Shown in pieces: positions 41,888 through 50,218 of a stretch of 64,000 nt of DNA. The notes below the pieces were generated by a model. The model saw only the letters and a list, made by a program, of their open reading frames with translations. It was not told where the DNA came from and ran no database searches. This stretch comes from Acidobacteriaceae bacterium dw_441 (GTDB lineage: Bacteria > Acidobacteriota > Terriglobia > Terriglobales > Acidobacteriaceae): NCBI GenBank assembly GCA_018449715.1, contig JAAVVA010000004.1, forward strand, positions 62,001 to 126,000, written 5' to 3'. Numbering within the stretch: position 1 is the first letter of the stretch; each line of letters begins with the position of its first letter. A program made the translations under genes and the position numbers.

Positions 41888-43239
41888 TGATGCGTGTCGA
41901 GAGCTGGCTGCTTGGGTACCTGGTGAACTCGTTGTGGATGGTTCCGCTGGTCTTTGTGGCCGCGTGGGCGGCGGCGCGTGCGGTGCGACGGGCGGGTCCG
42001 CAGGCAGAGCATAAGGTGTGGGTCACGGCGTTGCTGGTGGAGGCGTTGCTGCCGGGGGTGCAGCTTCGGTGGGGCGCGGTGTTGCAGGTGGTCGGGGCGC
42101 TGCTGCGGATGTGGCGATGGGGCGCGAAGGCTAGCGGCGGCGAGGTGAGCGTCTCGTTCATCACGATGGTCGCGCCTGGGCATGAAGGGTTGTGGCTTTC
42201 GCATGGGCGGATGATGTTGCTGGTGACGATGTATGTGTTCTGCGTCTGCTACTTCGCGGCGAAGCTGGCCTGGGGCTTGTGGAAGGCGTATGCGATGCGT
42301 CGCGAGGCGTGGCCGGTTGCGGAGACGGGTCCGGTGGCAGAGCGGTGGGCGATGCACTGTAGCCGCGCGGAGGTCGAGGGCGCGGTGCTGTTGGCCTCGG
42401 AGAAGGTGCAGGGTCCGGCGACGGTGGGGATGAGGCGCGTGGCGTTGCTGGCCCCGCTCCGGTTCTTTGACGAGGTGGAAGAGGGCGAGATGGATGCGGT
42501 GATGGCGCATGAGTGCGCGCACATGAGGAGGCGAGACTTCGCGAAGAACGTGCTTTATAACGTGGCGGCGCTGCCGGTGGCGTTTCATCCTTTGCTGTGG
42601 CTGACGCGCGTACGGATGGTGGAGAGCCGGGAGATGGTCTGCGATGCGATGGCCGCGGAGGCGGTCGCGGGGCAGGAGAGGTATGCACGGTCGCTCTTGC
42701 GGCTGGCTTCGCTGATGGTTGCGAAGGAGACAGCCGGAACATTCCACGCCATCGGAATCTTCGATGCCAACTGTCTTGAGAGGAGAGTTATGAAGCTGAT
42801 GAGACGGAAAGAGAATGCAGGGCGGGTGTTGCGGCTGGCGATGCTGGGAGCGTGCGTGACGATTGGGGCAGTGGCGTGCGCTTCGGCGCTGGCTCTGCGC
42901 GTGGATGTGACGGAGAAGGCAGAGGCGAAGGAACGTCCTGTGAAGGTGGGTGCAGGAGTGATCGCGGGACTGGGGATTGATATGAAGAAGCCTGTCTATC
43001 CTGCGGAAGCCATAGCGAAGAAGGATACGGTTAATGGCCCGGTGGTGCTGGAGGCCATCATCAGCAAAGAAGGGCTGGTGAAGAATCTTCGTGTGAAGCA
43101 GAGTCTGCGGGCCGATTATGACCGGAGTGCGCTGGATGCGGTGAAGGACTGGAGGTATCGGCCCTATCTGCTGAACGGCGAGCCGACGGAGGTGGAGACT
43201 ACGATTACGGTGACGTTCAACTATGGAAGTAGAAAGTAG
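41884..43239 (+). CDS. M56 (BlaR1-like) membrane peptidase with C-terminal TonB domain
   Basis: A 451-residue sensor: N-terminal membrane helices (WLLGYLVNSLWMVPLVFVAAW and further helices near 100-125), a cytoplasmic zinc peptidase loop with HECAH in MAHECAHMRRRDFAKN, then FHPLLWLTRVRMVESREMVCD. A membrane helix at about 315-335 and a periplasmic TonB-like C-terminal domain (YPAEAIAKKDTVNGPVVLEA to VTFNYG) follow. Unlike true BlaR1 it has no penicillin-binding domain, so beta-lactam sensing is not implied. It presumably inactivates the BlaI partner on signal. A strong terminator follows. Confidence 0.88.
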   Translation: MMMRVESWLLGYLVNSLWMVPLVFVAAWAAARAVRRAGPQAEHKVWVTALLVEALLPGVQLRWGAVLQVVGALLRMWRWGAKASGGEVSVSFITMVAPGHEGLWLSHGRMMLLVTMYVFCVCYFAAKLAWGLWKAYAMRREAWPVAETGPVAERWAMHCSRAEVEGAVLLASEKVQGPATVGMRRVALLAPLRFFDEVEEGEMDAVMAHECAHMRRRDFAKNVLYNVAALPVAFHPLLWLTRVRMVESREMVCDAMAAEAVAGQERYARSLLRLASLMVAKETAGTFHAIGIFDANCLERRVMKLMRRKENAGRVLRLAMLGACVTIGAVACASALALRVDVTEKAEAKERPVKVGAGVIAGLGIDMKKPVYPAEAIAKKDTVNGPVVLEAIISKEGLVKNLRVKQSLRADYDRSALDAVKDWRYRPYLLNGEPTEVETTITVTFNYGSRK

Positions 43240-43247
43240 GGATGAGG

Positions 43248-43279
43248 AAGGAGCGTGCTGGGTGCGCGCTCCTTTTTTT
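43248..43279 (+). terminator. Terminator of the blaI-M56 operon
   Basis: Stem AAGGAGCG / CGCTCCTT, then TTTTTG, directly after the M56 stop. Confidence 0.88.
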
Positions 43280-43317
43280 GTTTGGGGTGGGTGATTTATT
43301 GGGTGCGAGGGGAGTGT

Positions 43318-43505
43318 CCTGCAACGAAATGCTTGGATTCTTCGCTTTGCCATCAGAATGATGGTTGTGGGGTGTGTGGGATTTGTTCATCCCACCCTTC
43401 GCGGTGAGGCTTGCGAAGGATGGGGCACCCGGTCATCCTGCAAATTTCTCCTTTGACAATCTGCAATCCACATCTGGCGGTGAGACTGCCAGATATGGGG
43501 CACCC
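43318..43505 (-). repeat. Composite repeat B-C-D, inverted orientation
   Basis: Reversed B (43322-43366), C (43388-43438) and D (43467-43505). The remaining gap up to 43702 holds no recognisable feature. Confidence 0.85.
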
Positions 43506-43702
43506 ACCCGGTGCTGCGGAAGGACGACCGTGGGATCGTCGGGGTTCCGAGCGCCTCGATCGCTTGCCCTTGCGGGGGCCAGTGTTGATAAGGATGAGTC
43601 CGCGACGTGAGGTTTCAGTTATATCTATAGATAAAAAGAAGTCAGCTTTTGAAATGCGGTATAAAAGGACGTCTGTTTTCGCGATGCGAGGATAGAGTTG
43701 AA

Positions 43703-44143
43703 TCAGTGTCCGGAGTGGTACGGGTGTCCGGCGAGGATGGTAAAGGCGCGGTAGAGTTGCTCGGAGAGGACGAGCGCGGCCATCTGGTGTGGAAGTGTCA
43801 TCGGTCCGAAGGAGAGCAGAAGATTGGCTCGCTTGAGAGAGGCGGCGGAGAAGCCGTCGGCGGGACCGATGCAGAAGACGAGGTCCTGATGACCGGTGTC
43901 CTGCAGGGAACGAAGGTGCTCGGCGAACTGAACGGAAGAGAGCTGCTTGCCTCGCGAATCGAGGAGTACGAGGTAGAAGGCGCGGTTTCGCTTCTCGAGC
44001 GTGGTCCACAGGCGTTCTTCGGAGAGGGGACTCTCCTCCTGGACAGAGGCGTAAGGACGGATGCGTTGCAGGTAAGAGGAGATGAGAGGAGTCCAGGCTG
44101 CGTCCTGTCTTCCCCTGCCGATTCTACAAAAAGTCAGATTCAA
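43703..44143 (-). CDS. rlmH: 23S rRNA (pseudouridine-1915-N3) methyltransferase
   Basis: RlmH methylates pseudouridine 1915 in helix 69 of 23S rRNA. The 146-residue SPOUT protein has the start MNLTFCRIGRG, the SAM-binding knot LVFCIGPADGFSAASL and LLLSFGPMTLPHQMAALVLSEQLYRA, and the C-terminal PYHSGH close to the family end PYHR/K. It is usually next to rsfS; here a TonB receptor gene separates them. It is divergent from that receptor. Confidence 0.95.
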   Translation of the reverse strand: MNLTFCRIGRGRQDAAWTPLISSYLQRIRPYASVQEESPLSEERLWTTLEKRNRAFYLVLLDSRGKQLSSVQFAEHLRSLQDTGHQDLVFCIGPADGFSAASLKRANLLLSFGPMTLPHQMAALVLSEQLYRAFTILAGHPYHSGH

Positions 44144-44241
44144 TTCCGGCCCCTATGAAATTCAATAGAAATTAAAGTGTTTGTCATGAGTATTAAACCC
44201 GCATTTGTGGGATGTTGCTTCAAATTGAGCTGTGTGTGAGA

Positions 44242-44257
44242 TGGCACGTCGATTGCA
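44242..44257 (+). promoter_or_regulatory. Sigma-54 (-24/-12) promoter upstream of TonB receptor 1
   Basis: TGGCACG-TCGA-TTGCA matches the RpoN promoter consensus at every conserved base, with the expected start near 44268, about 107 bases before the receptor gene. With the copy at 10450-10465 it is one of two such sites in the window. Confidence 0.8.
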
Positions 44258-44374
44258 TCACTCTCCTACGACTAAATTGATTTGAAAACAGAGAGACGGT
44301 CTTCCCCATGTGGTGATTCCCTGCCGCAGGACCAATGTCCGGATCTCTCGCAAAGGCTTTCAGGAGTTCTGCCT

Positions 44375-47300
44375 ATGTCTCGTATCACTCGCTTTGCTTT
44401 TCTCATTGCCCTGGTTCTTTTCCCTTCTCTCTTAAGCGCGCAGAACGTTGCTTCGATGACCGGTCTGGTGACCGATATGAGCGGGGCTGTTATTCCCAAG
44501 GCCGAGATCACGCTCGTGAATGGGAACACGGGCACGAGCTATCAGGCGACCTCGAACGCGAGCGGTGCGTACAGCTTCACGAACGTTCCTCCGGGGCCTG
44601 GTTACAAGGTAACCTTTTCGGCGCAGGGCTTTGAGCCCTTCACGGTCTCGGAGATCTACCTGACGGTCAATACCACGCGTACGCAAAATGTGAGCCTGCA
44701 CGCGGGCGCGGAGTCGGTGACGCTGGAGGTTTCGGCGGCCAGCTCCGAGGTCACGATCAACACGAACGACGCTTCGGTGGGAAACAACTTCGACGTGAAG
44801 CTGCTGAATGAGCTTCCGGTGCAGAACCGCGATAGTCCGGCGGCCCTGTTCACGCTGCAGCCCGGCGTCACGCTGGACGGTGCGGTGACCGGCGCTCGCG
44901 TCGACCAGAACAACGTCACGGTGGATGGTCTGGACGCCAACGATTTCGCGACCGGTACCGCATTTACCGTTGTGGGACGCGCCCCTGTCGATGCGGTGCA
45001 GGAGTTTCGTGGAACGGTGGCGGGCAACACGGCTCGCAGCGGACCGGGCGGCGGCGGACAGTATGCCCTGGTGACCAAGGGAGGAACCAACGAGTTCCAC
45101 GGTTTGCTTTACGAGTACCATCGCGATACGGCGACGGCGGCCAATGACTGGTTTCTGAATAACACCGGGGTTGGGCGCGCTCCGCTCGTCCGTAACCAGT
45201 TCGGCGGCAACTTCAACGGACCGATCATCAAGAACAAGCTGTTCTTCTTCTTCGACTACAACAACTCGCGCATCGTTCAGTCGACTCCGATCAATCGCAC
45301 GGTTCCGCTGGATTCGCTGCGTGGCGGCAATGTCTCGTACATCCTGGACGGGTGCGCTGCGACGAGCCGCCAGAATACGACTCCGGGCTGCATTGGAACG
45401 CTGAGCCCGGCACAGGTGACGCAGCTCGACCCGCAGCACATCGGTCTGAACAGCAGCGTCCTTGCGCTGATGAACAACCGCTTTCCCCGCGCCAACGACC
45501 TGACCGGTGGCGACGGTGTCAACACGGGCTCGTACCGCTTCAACGCTCCGTATCCGGACTTCATGACGAACTACGTCACGAAGATCGACTACAACCTGAC
45601 GGACAAGATGAGCGTGTGGGGCCGCTTCAATATCACCCGTGAGAACGCGACCCAGTTCGCGGTGCAGTTCCCGGGCGATCCGGTTACGGCGCCCTATATC
45701 GACCGGAGCTACAGTTACGTCGTCGGTCTGAACTGGGCGATCAGCTCAAACAAGGCCAACCAGTTCTACTATGGTCAGACGGTGCAGAAGGTCAGCTTCC
45801 CGAACACTTATAACCCGCAGGGCATCAATCCGCTGACCTTTACCAACGGACTGGGCACCTTCCTTTCGGACGCTTACAGGAGCCCTTCCAACGCGCAGGG
45901 ACGCCGGGTTCCGATTCCTGTGATCGGCGACGACTTTACATGGCAGAAGGGGAACCACAACCTGCAGTTTGGCGGAACCTTCAAATTCATCAAGGCGAAC
46001 AGCTTTACCCTGCTCGACTACAATACGGCGACGATTGGACTGGGCGGCAATACGCAGGGTCTGGACGCCTCGCTGCGACCGGCGGATATTCGCACAGCGG
46101 GAACGACCGCATCGAACACCTATGACAATGCGTTTACCTTTGCTCTGGGTCATATCGGATCGATCGACAGCAATTACAACTACGATGCGGCGGGCGGCGT
46201 GCTGCCCCAGGGGAGCGGAAATACGCGCGTCTATCGCTACTTCCAGACGCAGCTCTACTTTGGGGATACCTGGAAGGTGACTCCGCACCTGACGCTGTCG
46301 TATGGACTGAACTATCAGATCTTCTCGGTTCCTTACGAGACGCGTGGACTGGAGTCGTTCCAGCCGCTGACCTTCGATCAGTACTTCTCGGCCCGCGTGG
46401 CCCAGAGCGCTGCGGGAAGGAGCGGCAACGACGCGGTTCCGCTGTTGAGCTACGTTCTTGGAGGCAAGGCCAATCATGGTCCTGACCTTTACAAGCCGAG
46501 CTACAAGGACTTCGCTCCCCGGTTCGCCTTCGCTTGGAACCCGAGCTTCGACTCGAAGACGGTCTTCAATGGCGGTGCCGGAATTGTCTATGACCGCACG
46601 ATCATCAACGCGGTGCAGTACCAGCAGGACCAGAGCTCGTATCTCTTCCAGCAGGAGTTTGTGACGACCTACGGCACGGCGGGCGATCCGACGGGCTCGC
46701 TTCAGGCAGATCCTCGCCTGGGAGCCAATAACTCGGTGCCCTCGCTGACTCCTCCGGCAGCGCCTACGACTCCGTTCCAGCCGTTTGTGGATGGGGGAAT
46801 CCCCTTCGGCTTGGAAAACGGTCAGTCCTTCAATACAAGCATCGATCCGACCCTGAAGACGCCTTACTCGATTTCCTATAATTTTGGCGTTCAGCATGAG
46901 TTTCCCAATGGCTTCATTTTCAAGCTGAGTTATGTGGGACGCCTTGGCCGTCGTCTGCTGGCGCAGGCGGATGCGAACCAGATTATCGACTTCGTCGATC
47001 CGGGTTCGCAGCAGACGCTTTCGGCTGCCTTCTCGAACATCGTGCTGCAGCACAGGGCCGGAGTTTCGGCGACTTCGGTGAGGCCGCAGGCGTGGTTTGA
47101 GAACCAGGTGGGTCCGGGCGCGACGGCGTTCCTCTATGGAAGCTCGCTTGGATCGCTGATCGATAACGGCGACTTCGCGGACTTTATCCAGGCGCTTGCC
47201 GCGAATGAGCTGATTGCTCCGAACGTCGGCATGGGATCGCAGTTCTCGGAGAACACCTACTACACGAATAAGGGTTTCTCGACCTATCACGGTCTGCTGA

Positions 47301-48088
47301 CCACGTTGCAGAAGAACTTCTCGCAGGGGCTGCAGTTCGACGTGAACTACACCTGGGCGCACTCGATGGACAACGTCTCTCTGATTGCGAACCAGGGCGC
47401 GGCGGGCGGCTATGGATTCGTCTGCGATGCTCTGCGTCCGCGTCTGTGCCGTGGCAACTCGGACTTTGACGTGACGCACTACATCTCGGGAGACTTTACC
47501 TATCAGCTTCCCTTTGGACGGGGTCGCATGTTCGGCTCGAAGCTGCCGGTGGCTCTGAACGAGGTGCTCGGAGGATGGGACGTCAGCGGTATTACCCGGT
47601 GGCACACGGGGCAGGCGTATACGACCTACTCCAGCGCCTTCGTTGCGGGCTATGCGAACGATGCGCCTGCGATCTTCAACGGCGATAAGTCTGCGATTCG
47701 CACGCGTGTTCACAAGACGGAGAGCGGACAGGTGAACCTGTTCGACGATCCGGATCGCGCACAGGCTGCGTTCAGCGGGCCGGTCGGCTTCGATATCGGG
47801 CCTCGCAATATTCTTCGTGGACCGGGCTTCTTCAACCAGGATTTCGGAGTGGCCAAGTCGTTCCCGCTGGGAAGCGACAAGGTGAACCTGAAGTTCAGGG
47901 CGGATGCCTTCAACGCGCTCAACCACCCGAACTTCGCGCTTCCGGCGCGTACCTCGCCTAGCTCGAACTTCGATATTACGAGCGGAAGCTTCGGACGCCT
48001 GACCAGCATCGACACGACTGGCACGGGTTCCGTGGGTGGTGTGGGAGGATACAGGGTCCTGCAGTTTGCGCTGCGCCTGGAGTTCTAA
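44375..48088 (+). CDS. Oar-like TonB-dependent outer-membrane receptor 1
   Basis: A 1237-residue receptor. Signal peptide (FAFLIALVLFPSLLSAQ), then a carboxypeptidase-regulatory-like beta domain (VASMTGLVTDMSGAVIPKAE to about 110), a plug (VDGLDANDFATG, PVDAVQEFRGTVAGNTARSG), and a long beta-barrel ending in phenylalanine (ALRLEF), as outer-membrane proteins do. Such receptors, abundant in Acidobacteria, import large substrates such as oligosaccharides using TonB energy; the ligand is unknown. AGGAG lies nine bases before the ATG. It lies between rlmH and rsfS, which are normally adjacent, and has a sigma-54-type promoter. Confidence 0.93.
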   Translation: MSRITRFAFLIALVLFPSLLSAQNVASMTGLVTDMSGAVIPKAEITLVNGNTGTSYQATSNASGAYSFTNVPPGPGYKVTFSAQGFEPFTVSEIYLTVNTTRTQNVSLHAGAESVTLEVSAASSEVTINTNDASVGNNFDVKLLNELPVQNRDSPAALFTLQPGVTLDGAVTGARVDQNNVTVDGLDANDFATGTAFTVVGRAPVDAVQEFRGTVAGNTARSGPGGGGQYALVTKGGTNEFHGLLYEYHRDTATAANDWFLNNTGVGRAPLVRNQFGGNFNGPIIKNKLFFFFDYNNSRIVQSTPINRTVPLDSLRGGNVSYILDGCAATSRQNTTPGCIGTLSPAQVTQLDPQHIGLNSSVLALMNNRFPRANDLTGGDGVNTGSYRFNAPYPDFMTNYVTKIDYNLTDKMSVWGRFNITRENATQFAVQFPGDPVTAPYIDRSYSYVVGLNWAISSNKANQFYYGQTVQKVSFPNTYNPQGINPLTFTNGLGTFLSDAYRSPSNAQGRRVPIPVIGDDFTWQKGNHNLQFGGTFKFIKANSFTLLDYNTATIGLGGNTQGLDASLRPADIRTAGTTASNTYDNAFTFALGHIGSIDSNYNYDAAGGVLPQGSGNTRVYRYFQTQLYFGDTWKVTPHLTLSYGLNYQIFSVPYETRGLESFQPLTFDQYFSARVAQSAAGRSGNDAVPLLSYVLGGKANHGPDLYKPSYKDFAPRFAFAWNPSFDSKTVFNGGAGIVYDRTIINAVQYQQDQSSYLFQQEFVTTYGTAGDPTGSLQADPRLGANNSVPSLTPPAAPTTPFQPFVDGGIPFGLENGQSFNTSIDPTLKTPYSISYNFGVQHEFPNGFIFKLSYVGRLGRRLLAQADANQIIDFVDPGSQQTLSAAFSNIVLQHRAGVSATSVRPQAWFENQVGPGATAFLYGSSLGSLIDNGDFADFIQALAANELIAPNVGMGSQFSENTYYTNKGFSTYHGLLTTLQKNFSQGLQFDVNYTWAHSMDNVSLIANQGAAGGYGFVCDALRPRLCRGNSDFDVTHYISGDFTYQLPFGRGRMFGSKLPVALNEVLGGWDVSGITRWHTGQAYTTYSSAFVAGYANDAPAIFNGDKSAIRTRVHKTESGQVNLFDDPDRAQAAFSGPVGFDIGPRNILRGPGFFNQDFGVAKSFPLGSDKVNLKFRADAFNALNHPNFALPARTSPSSNFDITSGSFGRLTSIDTTGTGSVGGVGGYRVLQFALRLEF

Positions 48089-48112
48089 CCATCTACCAAA
48101 AGTAAAAACGTG

Positions 48113-48150
48113 AAACGGGGGAGACTTGAAAGTCTCCCCCGTTTTATTTG
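48113..48150 (+). terminator. Terminator of TonB receptor 1
   Basis: A perfect 15-bp stem AAACGGGGGAGACTT / AAGTCTCCCCCGTTT with a two-base spacer, then TATTTG. It can also serve the convergent rsfS gene. Confidence 0.88.
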
Positions 48151-48195
48151 TCTCGATGATGGTTCAGGCAGTTGGGAAAGGTTTGCCGCCGCCCG

Positions 48196-48813
48196 CTACT
48201 TCGAAGACTTTTTCTTTGCGGCGGTCTTTTTCGCGGGCTTTGCTGCTACCTTCTTCGCTGCTTTCTTTGCAGGAGCTTTTTTCGCGACGGCTTTCTTGGT
48301 CGCGGTCTTTTTTGCGGCGGGTTTCACGGTCTTCGTTACAGCTTTTTTCGCAGGGGCTTTTGTCGCCGCGGTCTTTTTGGCCGCTTTCTTTGCGGTGGCC
48401 TTCTTCGCGGCGGTCTTGCGGGTGGACGCGATCTGCGCCCTCAGCTCGGCGTTGATGTCGTCGACGCTCAGGCTGGTCGCGGACTTGCGCAGCCGCTCCA
48501 GGCCGTAGAAGGCGCGCTTCTCGGGAGAGAAGATGTGGACGATGAAGTCCACGTAGTCCATCAAGACCCACTCGGACTGGCGGCGGCCCTCGACGGAGTT
48601 CGGGTAGGTGTTGAACTCGCGCTTGAGACGAAGCTCGATCTCGTCGGAGATGGCGACGTTCTGGCGGTCGTTGGTGCCGTTGCAGATCAGGAAGTAGTCC
48701 GCGAGGCCGCTCTCAGAAGGGTCGAGCGCGAGGATGCGGATGTCTTCTGCTTTCTTGTCCTCCGCGGCGGCGGCGGCGGCGAGCAGTAACTGATTGCTTT
48801 CAATCGATGGCAT
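48196..48813 (-). CDS. rsfS: Ribosomal silencing factor RsfS with a histone-H1-like Lys/Ala tail
   Basis: RsfS binds L14 and blocks subunit joining when nutrients are low. Residues 1-115 are the whole RsfS domain (ALDPSESGLADYFLICNGTND, VEGRRQSEWVLMDYVDFIVHIF). The remaining 75 or so residues, from about 131, are almost only Lys, Ala, Thr and Pro in repeats such as AAKKATAKKAAKK and PAKKAAKKVAAKPAKK, which normal RsfS (110-130 residues) lacks. The tail resembles bacterial H1-like proteins and would bind nucleic acid. GAAGGAG lies five bases before the ATG. nadD is upstream on the same strand. Confidence 0.92.
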   Translation of the reverse strand: MPSIESNQLLLAAAAAAEDKKAEDIRILALDPSESGLADYFLICNGTNDRQNVAISDEIELRLKREFNTYPNSVEGRRQSEWVLMDYVDFIVHIFSPEKRAFYGLERLRKSATSLSVDDINAELRAQIASTRKTAAKKATAKKAAKKTAATKAPAKKAVTKTVKPAAKKTATKKAVAKKAPAKKAAKKVAAKPAKKTAAKKKSSK

Positions 48814-48914
48814 GAGGCTCCTTCAAAACTTAATGGTATCTGGTCGGGGCGGTCGATGTCAGCCGGGAATCAGGCTTTTCGTTGGTTTCGATGCGAGGAG
48901 ATGGGGAGGGGTGG

Positions 48915-49120
48915 GAATCCTGCGAAGAAATGCTGGGATTCTTCCCCTTCATTTCGCTCTAGGTCAGAATGACGGTTCGTGCGGGGATGAACGGGATTCA
49001 TCTCACCCTTCGCGGTGAGGCTGCGAAGGATGGGGCACCGGGTCATTCTGCAAACTCACACCCTTTGGCATCCTGCAATGAGAAGCAGATTCCTTCGCTT
49101 TGCTGCTGAATGACAAGTTC
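48915..49120 (-). repeat. Composite repeat B-C-A, inverted orientation
   Basis: Reversed B with an expanded middle (48927-48975), C (48995-49045), A (49079-49118) in the 359-base gap between rsfS and nadD. Confidence 0.85.
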
Positions 49121-49172
49121 GTAAGGTGTGGGTGAAGGTGGGGGTACCCGTTTTTGTGGCGGGTTGAAGGCG

Positions 49173-49787
49173 TCAGGGAGTGGTGTAGAGGTGGTGCTCG
49201 CGGATGTAGTCGGCGACTGCGGGGGGGAGGAGATCGCTGCAGGGCTCGGCGGCAGAGAGGCGGCGGCGCAGGTCGGTTGAGGAGACGTCGTCGTGGACCG
49301 TGTGGAGGAAGTGGACGCGGCTGCGCTCGGCGGCAGTGAGGTGGAGCGGAGCGAGGGCCTCCGGAGTCTCGAGCGAAAAGCCGGGGCGGCTGACGACGAT
49401 CCACTCGACCATCTGGAGCAGGAGGTGCGGGTCGCGCCACTGCGGAAGGCTGAGGAAGCTGTCGGCTCCGACGAGATTGAAGAGGGTGGCGTCGGGGAGT
49501 GCGGCGCGGAGGGCGGCGAGGGTCTCGACGGTGTAGTTGGGGCGGGCGTTCTCGCGGGGAGCGTCGAGGGTGGAGGGCGAGAAGCGAGGGTCGGCGGCGC
49601 AGGCGAGGCGGGTCATGGCGAGGCGGTCGGCGAAGTTCGTTGTGGCGCGGCCTGCCTTGAGTGGCTGAAGCGCGACTGGGGCGAAGAGGACCTGATCGAG
49701 CCGGAAGGCGTCGGCGGCGGCGCGGGCGATGGCGAGGTGTCCGCGGTGCGGGGGGTCGAAGGTGCCGCCGAAGAGGGCTACGCGCAT
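49173..49787 (-). CDS. nadD: Nicotinate-nucleotide adenylyltransferase
   Basis: NadD makes nicotinate adenine dinucleotide from nicotinate mononucleotide and ATP. The 204-residue protein has the nucleotidyl-transferase motif GGTFDPPHRGHLAIAR at residues 7-22 and the C-terminal ISSTxxR equivalent VSSTDLRRRL. The start MRVALFGGTFDPPH is unambiguous. It precedes rsfS on the same strand, as in the conserved obgE-nadD-rsfS-rlmH order. Confidence 0.95.
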   Translation of the reverse strand: MRVALFGGTFDPPHRGHLAIARAAADAFRLDQVLFAPVALQPLKAGRATTNFADRLAMTRLACAADPRFSPSTLDAPRENARPNYTVETLAALRAALPDATLFNLVGADSFLSLPQWRDPHLLLQMVEWIVVSRPGFSLETPEALAPLHLTAAERSRVHFLHTVHDDVSSTDLRRRLSAAEPCSDLLPPAVADYIREHHLYTTP

Positions 49788-49849
49788 GGGGCCATCATAG
49801 CTGGTTGGGTTTTGTGGGAGGTCGGGTGTCGGTGCCTTGGAGAATCGTG

Positions 49850-50075
49850 GTGGCAGGGGCGAAGCGCAGATCCTTCGACTTCGTCTGGCTTTGCCAGACT
49901 TCGCTCAGCTATGACAATTTCTTTGGGAGAGAGTGGGATGGGAATCCTGCGAAGGCAATGCCGGGATTCTTCGTTTCACTCAGAATGACGGTTGGTGGGG
50001 CGAGCGGATTCATCCCACCCTTCGCGGTGAGGCTTGCGAAGGATGGGGCACCCGGTCGGTGGTGGCGGGTTGAAG
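49850..50075 (-). repeat. Composite repeat: hairpin-loaded variant plus B-C
   Basis: A variant module at 49857-49915 has the A/B frame interrupted by a nested hairpin TCTGGC-TTT-GCCAGA. It is followed by a reversed B (49943-49990) and C (50008-50060). This block lies at the left edge of the segment inferred to be inverted. Confidence 0.8.
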
Positions 50076-50218
50076 GCCGGTGCTGCGAATTAGAGGAAAG
50101 CCGTTGGATCGCATGTTTTTCAAAAGATAAAAAATTCCCTATTTGTATAGGCAAGCCTCCATCTCCGTGATTAGAATGGCTGCGCTGTCAAAACCACCGC
50201 AGAAGGTATCGACCCGAA

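Noticed and set aside
45746..47926. 726-codon open frame antisense to TonB receptor 1
   Set aside because: Shadow frame of a G/C-rich gene: low-complexity basic sequence, no family resemblance, no ribosome site.
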